Below the pieces are notes generated by a model that was given only the letters and a program-made list of their open reading frames with translations, did no database searches and had not been told where the DNA came from. Of a DNA stretch of 6,536 nt, positions 1 through 5,424 are shown one piece after another (positions within the stretch are counted from its first letter, which is position 1; each line of letters begins with the position of its first letter). The position numbers and the translations under genes were made by a program. The DNA lies in the NCBI GenBank assembly GCA_947074245.1, contig CAMTOW010000121.1, positions 1-6,536 of the forward strand, given 5' to 3'. This DNA comes from an uncultured Bacteroidales bacterium. Its GTDB lineage: Bacteria > Bacteroidota > Bacteroidia > Bacteroidales > JAUNSR01.

Positions 1-50
1 TACGAGGTTCTCCGGAGTGACTGGAGTTCAGACGTGTGCTCTTCCGATCT
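1..50 (+). other. Illumina TruSeq P7 adapter left at contig end (artefact)
   Basis: This is synthetic sequence, not genome. Positions 17-50 match, base for base as I recall it, the 34-base TruSeq read-2/index primer segment that ends in CTTCCGATCT. Positions 9-16 (TCTCCGGA) are the reverse complement of TCCGGAGA, which I recall as TruSeq HT i7 index D702. Positions 1-8 (TACGAGGT) differ from the expected end of the P7 segment (TACGAGAT) at one base, position 7. The order P7 end, index, primer and then insert is exactly that of a library molecule, so the first native base is about 51. Translating through it gives MTGVQTCALPI, a peptide typical of adapter-contaminated gene models. Confidence 0.97.
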
Positions 51-1051
51 TGGATTCGTTGAATCGGTTGGATTATTTTCAAATCGGCGAATGGGAAAGA
101 TGTTCGCCGGATCGGATCATGACCTTTTCCGCGGTTGCCGCCTCTTTTGGAAAGATGCTGAGCGATAGCCTGAATATGCCTGTCGGCTTGATTCTTAATG
201 CGGTGGGTGGTTCTCCGACCGAATCATGGATCGATCGTGAAACACTGGAAAATGAATTTCCGGATATCTTGCCGAATTGGACTCAAAATGATTTTATACA
301 GGATTGGGTGCGGGGTAGAGCGGTGCTCAACTGTAATAAATCAACCCGAAAAGGACAACGCCACCCTTATGAACCCTGTTATTTGTTCGAAAGCGGAATC
401 GAACCCTTAAAGGGGTACGGTGTGCGTGGGGCGATTTGGTATCAGGGCGAATCGAATGCACATAATATAGAGACTCATGAGCGGCTATTCTCGTTGTTGG
501 TGAATAGCTGGAGAAAAAATATAGAATCGGAACTGCCGTTTTATTTTGTTCAACTCTCCAGTCTGGATCGTCCGAGTTGGCCGCATTTCAGAGAAAGTCA
601 GCGTAGATTGTCGATGTCGATACCTCAAGTAGGAATGGCGGTAAGCAGTGATCGGGGCGATTCGCTCGATGTTCATCCAAGAAGAAAACAAGACGTGGGG
701 GAACGTCTGGCTCGATTGGCTTTGAAACAGACTTACGGAAAGAATCTGATGCCATCAGGACCGATCCTGAATAAAGTGGAATTTCAGGAAAATACGGTGT
801 TGATCACGTTGGATTGTGCAGAAGGATTGACCACCTCCGACGGGAAAGCACCATCCTCGTTCGAGATTGCCGTTTATGAAGGCGTATTCAAACCGGCTCG
901 CGCCGAAATCGTCGGTAATCAGATTCGATTGAAAAGCGAGGAGATCGTATCTCCGAAATTCGTTCGTTACGGATGGGAGCCGTTTTCGACGGGCAATGTC
1001 GTAAATGGCGAAGGATTGCCGTTGAGCACGTTTCGGGAATGTGAAAATTGA
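51..1051 (+). CDS. Sialate O-acetylesterase (SASA) family protein, 5'-truncated
   Basis: This is the last 332 residues of a carbohydrate esterase of the SASA type (SGNH-like hydrolase). Members remove O-acetyl groups from sialic acids or from other acetylated glycans. Numbering from the first native codon (position 53), residues 44-60 (VGLILNAVGGSPTESWI) match the family block usually written GLI..WGGTP.E.W. Residues 129-136 (WYQGESNA, positions 437-460) are the hallmark QGESN block. D206 and H208 (DVHP, positions 668-676) fit the catalytic Asp and His. The C-terminal stretch at residues 303-329, with RYGW, GEGLPLS and FRE, is also typical of the family. The N-terminal block carrying the nucleophilic Ser (GQSN type) is missing because the contig ends here, so the truncation is technical and not a pseudogene. 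The GTG at position 17 is adapter sequence and not a start. Family members usually have about 470-690 aa. Secretion cannot be judged without the N-terminus. The natural substrate is uncertain. Confidence 0.9.
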
Positions 1052-1067
1052 TGACTCTATACCTGAA

Positions 1068-1113
1068 TCGGATTTATAATTTGTAAATTAGTGTATCTGA
1101 AATTTAAATCCGA
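1068..1113. promoter_or_regulatory. Nested inverted repeats upstream of the lipoprotein gene
   Basis: The 68-base gap between the esterase stop and the lipoprotein start is dominated by dyad symmetry. A perfect 9-base inverted repeat has arms TCGGATTTA (1068-1076) and TAAATCCGA (1105-1113). Directly inside the left arm is an interrupted palindrome, TAATTT-GT-AAATTA (1077-1090). The right outer arm ends 6 bases before the ATG at 1120. It could be an operator over the promoter of the two-gene unit, or an mRNA hairpin close to the ribosome-binding region. No T-run follows the right arm, so it is unlikely to be an intrinsic terminator for the esterase gene. TATAATTTG at 1075-1083 resembles the Bacteroidota -7 element TAnnTTTG, but the internal spacing is one base too long. 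The repeats are visible; their function is inference. Confidence 0.4.
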
Positions 1114-1119
1114 ACAGTT

Positions 1120-1758
1120 ATGAAGCGATTATTCATTTTGATCTGCGCAGGCATATTTCTGACAGGTTGCGCTACGGTACCGAAAGAAACCGGAAATATG
1201 TCGTTGCTTTTAGGGCGGCAGATCTCGATATTGAAGGAGGGAAACGTATCGGTGATCCATGCGTTGTTTGATGCCAAAGAAGCCGCTATGAATAATTATA
1301 TCGATAACACGTATTTCCCGGTTTATCTGGATCACCTTTTTGCTAATCCCGCAATACAGGATATCTGGGATCAGATCGTGGTGAGCAACGATACCCAAGA
1401 TCGCTATCAGGCCATCGTATGGCTCAATAAGAATATTCAGATTGAGCTGAAAAGTATGCGAGATTCATTGCTTGCCCCGATTCAGGAGGAACGTAAACGA
1501 GTTTTGACCGCGTTTGGCGAAGAATTCGATAAGGCGATTCAAATGAATGATGTTATTACACAGAATATATCTTCGGCCGCGGAGTTAAAAGATTTCCATC
1601 GAGGATTATTCTCTAAATATATTGATACGGATCGAATCGATTCCGTATTTTATCAGTCGTTGCGTCGCGCGAACGAACAACTGGATTCGGTCGAACGGCT
1701 TCTTGATGTATATAAGAATGGAAAAACCGAGATAAATAATCTTCTCAATAAAGAATGA
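1120..1758 (+). CDS. Unrecognised 212-aa lipoprotein
   Basis: I do not recognise a family. The N-terminus is a classic lipoprotein signal: MKR, a hydrophobic run (residues 4-14) and the lipobox LTGC with the lipidated cysteine at 17. C17 is the only cysteine outside the hydrophobic part of the signal, where C9 lies. The mature part (18-212) is polar, has no further membrane segment and looks mostly helical. Charged stretches at about 104-145 and 175-212 could form coiled coil. Aromatic residues cluster at 60-101 (YIDNTYFPVYLDHLF, IWDQI, W101). After the cysteine the sequence is ATVPKETG, without the run of acidic residues that often sends Bacteroidota lipoproteins to the cell surface, so a periplasm-facing anchor is somewhat more likely. 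The ATG at 1120 is supported by the signal peptide that follows it; upstream is AT-rich without a Shine-Dalgarno, normal for the phylum. The stop is one base before the next ATG, so the two genes are almost certainly cotranscribed and perhaps translationally coupled. Function unknown. Confidence 0.85.
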   Translation: MKRLFILICAGIFLTGCATVPKETGNMSLLLGRQISILKEGNVSVIHALFDAKEAAMNNYIDNTYFPVYLDHLFANPAIQDIWDQIVVSNDTQDRYQAIVWLNKNIQIELKSMRDSLLAPIQEERKRVLTAFGEEFDKAIQMNDVITQNISSAAELKDFHRGLFSKYIDTDRIDSVFYQSLRRANEQLDSVERLLDVYKNGKTEINNLLNKE

Positions 1759-1759
1759 T

Positions 1760-2041
1760 ATGGCGATCAAATTCAGCGACGATGTATTTAAAAATGCATC
1801 CGATCAGGCAAAGCAGAATGCTCTGATCGAAACGGCGGAGGCAAGACTCAAAGCAATGGAAACAAATGCCTATGGCGATATACTTGATAAACTCAAATCG
1901 GATTGTGTGGATCATGCTCTGATTGAAGAACTGGAGAAAGAAATCAACGCGGCAACCGATAAAAACAAATTGATCCTGGACCTGATTCGAAAGGGTGGTA
2001 AACTCGGAAAACTATTGTTGGGGGTGATTGGGAAAATATAA
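1760..2041 (+). CDS. Unrecognised 93-aa protein with amphipathic C-terminal tail
   Basis: This small protein has no recognisable family and no signal peptide. Residues 1-68 are highly charged and likely helical, with repeated Ala/Glu/Lys/Leu patterns (ALIETAEARLKAMET at 21-35, ALIEELEKEINAA at 53-65) that suggest helical hairpin or coiled-coil packing. There is a single cysteine (C49). The C-terminus changes character: residues 71-76 are LILDLI, then RKGGKLGKLLLGVIGKI (77-93) is rich in Gly, Lys and aliphatic residues. That tail is a cationic amphipathic segment that could lie on a membrane or bind a partner helix. The ATG begins one base after the lipoprotein stop, with no separate ribosome-binding site in the gap, so translational coupling is likely. 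A strong terminator begins 17 bases after the stop, making this the last gene of the unit. The reading frame is uninterrupted and the tight spacing argues that it is real. Work with the lipoprotein is inferred from position only. Confidence 0.75.
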   Translation: MAIKFSDDVFKNASDQAKQNALIETAEARLKAMETNAYGDILDKLKSDCVDHALIEELEKEINAATDKNKLILDLIRKGGKLGKLLLGVIGKI

Positions 2042-2057
2042 ATCATGAATGTGCATG

Positions 2058-2104
2058 AAAAGTGCCGGAAACAGAATTGAAGCTCTGTTTCCGGCACTTT
2101 TTTT
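2058..2104 (+). terminator. Strong intrinsic terminator closing the two-gene unit
   Basis: Perfect hairpin: the left arm 2061-2075 (AGTGCCGGAAACAGA) pairs with the right arm 2084-2098 (TCTGTTTCCGGCACT), 15 bp around an 8-base loop (2076-2083). Three more A:T pairs at the base (2058-2060 with 2099-2101) extend it to 18 bp. The right arm runs into seven Ts (2098-2104). It starts 17 bases after the stop of the 93-aa gene and points along the + strand. It should isolate the two-gene unit from the susC-like gene, which then needs its own promoter. The A-run on the other side is only four bases (2058-2061), so efficient termination of - strand transcription is less likely. Confidence 0.93.
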
Positions 2105-2346
2105 AGGAGATAATGTCTTATTGAGTGTAGATATATTCCACAGAATTGTAGAACCAATCGTGGAAATAAGAGAGGGGAGCCTCTAACGGGGATCTCGTGT
2201 GTGATTTTTTGATGAGTATTTATATTCTTGTATATCAGTATTTTGTTTGATTGGTTTGGCGGTAAGGTTGATTGTGGTACGGATATTGATATTCGACTCC
2301 CTGAAATTATAGTTATGGTAATTCAAGGTGAAAAAATCATTGTCTT
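2105..2346 (+). other. Intergenic leader region upstream of the susC-like gene
   Basis: This is the rest of the 305-base gap after the terminator, and I see no convincing gene in it. It holds two weak hairpins: TTCCAC (2136-2141) with GTGGAA (2160-2165) around an 18-base loop, and AGAGG (2171-2175) with CCTCT (2180-2184) around a GGAG loop. Further on are an AT-rich stretch (2205-2250), a possible promoter (2228-2258), a short direct repeat GATATTGATATTC (2282-2294) and an 11-codon ORF that overlaps the susC start. The length suits a promoter plus a 5' leader. No anti-sigma (FecR-like) or ECF sigma gene, which often precede susC-like genes, lies here. Confidence 0.5.
2228..2258 (+). promoter_or_regulatory. 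Possible Bacteroidota-type promoter for susCD
   Basis: TTG at 2228-2230 is followed after 20 bases by TTGGTTTG at 2251-2258. This resembles the primary sigma consensus of Bacteroidota, a -33 TTTG or TTG and a -7 TAnnTTTG about 19-21 bases apart. The -7 match has one mismatch (TT for TA) and the -33 match is minimal. Transcription would begin around 2264-2268 and give an untranslated leader of about 80 bases. The terminator upstream means a promoter must exist somewhere between 2105 and 2346, but this exact site is a weak candidate. Confidence 0.28.
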
Positions 2347-5300
2347 ATGAAATGTATTAAATGGATGCTGCTTTTGGTGATGGCTCTATACAATCCGCTT
2401 GTATGGGCGCAGAACCAAGTTATTAAAGGCGTCGTAAAAACGGCAGATACGCACGAACCGCTTACGGGGGTAACCGTTTCTGCCAAAGGAAATACTGTCC
2501 GGGGTGTAGTGACCGATATCGACGGGAATTATGAGATAAGTGTGTCTCCGGAGGTGAAAACTCTTCTATTTTCTTATATCGGGATGGTGCCGCTCGAAGC
2601 AAAGATTCCGGTAAGCGGAGTGCTGAACGTAACGATGGAGTCTATGACTCAAGATCTGGAGGAGGTGGTCGTTACAGGTTACGGTAATTTTTCGAAATCA
2701 TCCTTTACGGGATCGGCGAATACGCTTCGGGCTGATATGGTAAAGAATGTTCCGGTCATGACCGTCGAACAGAAACTGCAAGGACTGACCACCGGGGTCG
2801 TAATTACCGGAGGATCGGGACAGCCTGGAGCCAACCAGAATATACGTATACGCGGTATGGGCTCGTTCAACGCATCGAAGGAGCCTCTTTTTGTGATTGA
2901 CGGAGTGCCCGTTACGTCTGGGAGTCTGGGGTCTGGAAGCAGTGCCGATGCGGCATATATGAACAATGCCAAGACCAATATCATGAGTACGCTCAATCCA
3001 GCCGATATCGAAAACATCACAGTAATCAAGGATGCGGCTGCGGCATCCCTATATGGATCGAGAGCGGCCAACGGCGTGATTCTTATCACGACTCGCAAAG
3101 GAAGCGCGGGACGAACCAAGATTATGCTACGCGCGGGGGGCGGTTTTTCAAATTTTGCAGTGAAATTTCGCCCGACCCTGAATGGAGAGCAGCGTCGTGA
3201 AATGATTTATGAAGGTTTGTACAACCGGGCCGTCGATGAAGGATTGAGTTATCCTTCCGACTATGCCGATTTGTATATTGATCAGTATGCGGGTGTTCCT
3301 CAAACCGGCTATACGGATTGGCGCAAGGACTTGTTCCGCAATGCGACTCATCAGAACTATGAAGTATCTGCTTCGGGAGGGAATAACAACTCGACATTCT
3401 ATACCTCTTTGGGTTATAATAATCAGGAAGGACTTGTGGCTAACTCCAATCTGGATCGTTACTCGGCTCGATTGAATATGACACAAAAGGTCGGGAAACG
3501 CGGTGAGGTAGGAGCAAACATGATGTTTACTCAACTCAAACAAGAAATGAATGAGGAAAGAGGATCGGCAATCAATCCTTTTTTATGCGCGGCCGTTACA
3601 CAAACGCCGTCAATGACGATTCGGGACGCAGACGGAAACTATATCGGGTCTGAACCCGGGTCGAACCTGAATCCGGTTCGAGATATGCACACCGATTACA
3701 ATCGCAGTAAACTGACCCGTATGTTTTCGACAGGATACGGTCAGATCGAAATCATAGACGGACTACGATTGAAAGAGATGTTGAGTTATGACTACTCGAT
3801 TCAAAAAGATTCCCGTTATCTGAATCCGCTGAGTGGAGCAGGAGTGAAAAGCGGGAACGAAGCCCAGACTTCCAAAGGATTTTTCGAATACGGGAAACTA
3901 ATTTCGTCTACTTCGATCAATTATGTGAAAACATTATTCAAACAGCATCATATCGACGTTCTGGCGGCTTATGAAACCGAAAATTACTCAACGGATAAAG
4001 CTTCGGGCGAGAAGTCGAAACTTCCGTCGGAATCGCTTACCGAGCCGGACAATGCGGCCGTTCTCAATAGCTTCGTATCCTCTACGACTGCATCGAGAAT
4101 GATCTCTTATGTGACGCGTTTGAATTATGACTACGCCAATCGTTATTATCTGGCGGGAAGTTTCCGTCGTGACGGTAGCTCTCGTCTGTCTCGTGAAAAC
4201 CGCTGGGGGAATTTCTGGTCGGTTTCGGGAATGTGGCATTTGAGCAATGAAAAATTCATGCAGCCTGTCAACCGGGTATTGACGGACGCGAAGATACGAG
4301 CTTCGTATGGGGTGAATGGTAACCAACCGGGAGCTTTTTACGGATATATGGGATTGTATAGCTACGGTCAGAATTATATGGGAGCTTCGGGTTCGATGGA
4401 GAGCACACAGGCGAATCCGGGATTGAAATGGGAAAAGAACCATAACCTGAATATCGGTTTGGATCTGAGTTTTATCGAACGTCTGTTTCTGAGTGTGGAG
4501 TATTACAATCGAGATACGAAGGATCTGTTGTATAACCGACCGATAAGCGCAACCACAGGTTTCCTTAACTACCTGGCGAATATCGGAGAACTCAATAACA
4601 AGGGGATAGAAGTTGAACTGAGATCGGTCAATTTCTCTTCACCGAATTTCGACTGGTCGACAGCATTGAATCTGACTCATAATAAGAATAAGATTGTTGC
4701 ACTTGACGGGAATAAACAACAGAACATAGAGGGTACATGGTTTATTCGCAAAGTCGGAATGCCATTCAATACCTATTATGTGAAAGAATATGCCGGAGTT
4801 GACCCTCAAACCGGTAACGCGCTTTACTATCTCAATACGAAAAACGAGGACGGTACCTTGAACCGAGCGACGACGGCGAACGCTTCTGAAGCAGATGCAA
4901 TTCCCTATAAGTCGGTCGATCCGAAAATAGCTGGCGGATTGACGAATATTTTCCGGTATAAATGGTTTGATTTGAGTTTTACGTTTACCTATTCGTTGGG
5001 TGGATATTCCTTCGACAAAACAGGAACACTGATTGAAACAGACGGTTCGCGTGAATCGAAACGGAATTTGCCAATCTATGCATACGATCGCTGGCAGAAG
5101 CCGGGTGATGTGACGGATGTCCCTCGTTTTGTATTAAATCAGGCTGCCGGACCTCAAAACTCGTCGCGGTATGTACACAGTACCGATCATTTGCGTTTGA
5201 AAGCATTGACGTTTGGGATGACGCTCCCTTCCGACTGGGGAAGAAAGGCGATGATTGAAAACGCGCGCGTTTACTTCTCCGGCAGTAACTTGCTGACATG

Positions 5301-5406
5301 GGCGAAATGGAAACAATATGATCCGGAAGTACCGGTGAGCGGAGAGGTCTATTGCGAAGCCCCTTTGATGCGAACATTCTCTTTTGGCATCGAAGTAACA
5401 TTCTAA
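2347..5406 (+). CDS. SusC/RagA-family TonB-dependent outer-membrane transporter
   Basis: Complete 1019-aa outer-membrane importer that takes up glycan oligosaccharides (some relatives take peptides) with TonB/proton-motive energy, as the barrel under a SusD lid. A Sec signal peptide spans residues 1-21 (likely cleavage VWA-Q). A carboxypeptidase-regulatory-like beta-sandwich domain follows at about 24-100. The family signature EEVVVTGYG is at 105-113, in the TonB-box region. The plug domain spans about 117-252, with VIDGVPV (183-189), ITVIKDAAAASLYGSRAANG (224-243) and ITTRKG (247-252). The rest forms the beta-barrel, ending in an aromatic C-terminal strand (FSFGIEVTF, final Phe 1019) as expected for BAM insertion. 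The length is normal for the family, and there is no N-terminal STN signalling domain, so it is not a sigma/anti-sigma transducer type. The ATG at 2347 is chosen because the signal peptide starts there. The susD-like gene follows after 18 bases. The substrate cannot be read from the sequence. Confidence 0.97.
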   Translation: MKCIKWMLLLVMALYNPLVWAQNQVIKGVVKTADTHEPLTGVTVSAKGNTVRGVVTDIDGNYEISVSPEVKTLLFSYIGMVPLEAKIPVSGVLNVTMESMTQDLEEVVVTGYGNFSKSSFTGSANTLRADMVKNVPVMTVEQKLQGLTTGVVITGGSGQPGANQNIRIRGMGSFNASKEPLFVIDGVPVTSGSLGSGSSADAAYMNNAKTNIMSTLNPADIENITVIKDAAAASLYGSRAANGVILITTRKGSAGRTKIMLRAGGGFSNFAVKFRPTLNGEQRREMIYEGLYNRAVDEGLSYPSDYADLYIDQYAGVPQTGYTDWRKDLFRNATHQNYEVSASGGNNNSTFYTSLGYNNQEGLVANSNLDRYSARLNMTQKVGKRGEVGANMMFTQLKQEMNEERGSAINPFLCAAVTQTPSMTIRDADGNYIGSEPGSNLNPVRDMHTDYNRSKLTRMFSTGYGQIEIIDGLRLKEMLSYDYSIQKDSRYLNPLSGAGVKSGNEAQTSKGFFEYGKLISSTSINYVKTLFKQHHIDVLAAYETENYSTDKASGEKSKLPSESLTEPDNAAVLNSFVSSTTASRMISYVTRLNYDYANRYYLAGSFRRDGSSRLSRENRWGNFWSVSGMWHLSNEKFMQPVNRVLTDAKIRASYGVNGNQPGAFYGYMGLYSYGQNYMGASGSMESTQANPGLKWEKNHNLNIGLDLSFIERLFLSVEYYNRDTKDLLYNRPISATTGFLNYLANIGELNNKGIEVELRSVNFSSPNFDWSTALNLTHNKNKIVALDGNKQQNIEGTWFIRKVGMPFNTYYVKEYAGVDPQTGNALYYLNTKNEDGTLNRATTANASEADAIPYKSVDPKIAGGLTNIFRYKWFDLSFTFTYSLGGYSFDKTGTLIETDGSRESKRNLPIYAYDRWQKPGDVTDVPRFVLNQAAGPQNSSRYVHSTDHLRLKALTFGMTLPSDWGRKAMIENARVYFSGSNLLTWAKWKQYDPEVPVSGEVYCEAPLMRTFSFGIEVTF

Positions 5407-5424
5407 GATTAAACTATTGAAATT

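Noticed and set aside
51..1051. Esterase as a pseudogene because the catalytic Ser block is missing
   Set aside because: The missing part lies beyond the adapter junction at the contig end. The remaining frame is intact and keeps the QGESN block and the Asp/His pair.
1075..1080. TATAAT hexamer before the lipoprotein gene as a sigma70 -10 box
   Set aside because: The organism looks like Bacteroidota, whose primary sigma factor uses TAnnTTTG instead. There is no matching -35 at 16-18 bases, and the hexamer is expected by chance in this AT-rich gap.
2136..2184. Hairpins TTCCAC/GTGGAA and AGAGG/CCTCT as a riboswitch or regulatory RNA
   Set aside because: The stems are only 5-6 bp, one with an 18-base loop. 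No known riboswitch consensus is visible and both lie upstream of the most likely promoter.
2282..2294. GATATTGATATTC direct repeat as an operator
   Set aside because: It is only two copies of a 6-base AT-rich unit, with no second occurrence and no symmetry. Chance is sufficient.
2679..4443. Several - strand open frames of 90-150 codons inside the susC-like gene
   Set aside because: All are antisense to the coding frame with typical shadow composition and no domain motifs or credible start context.
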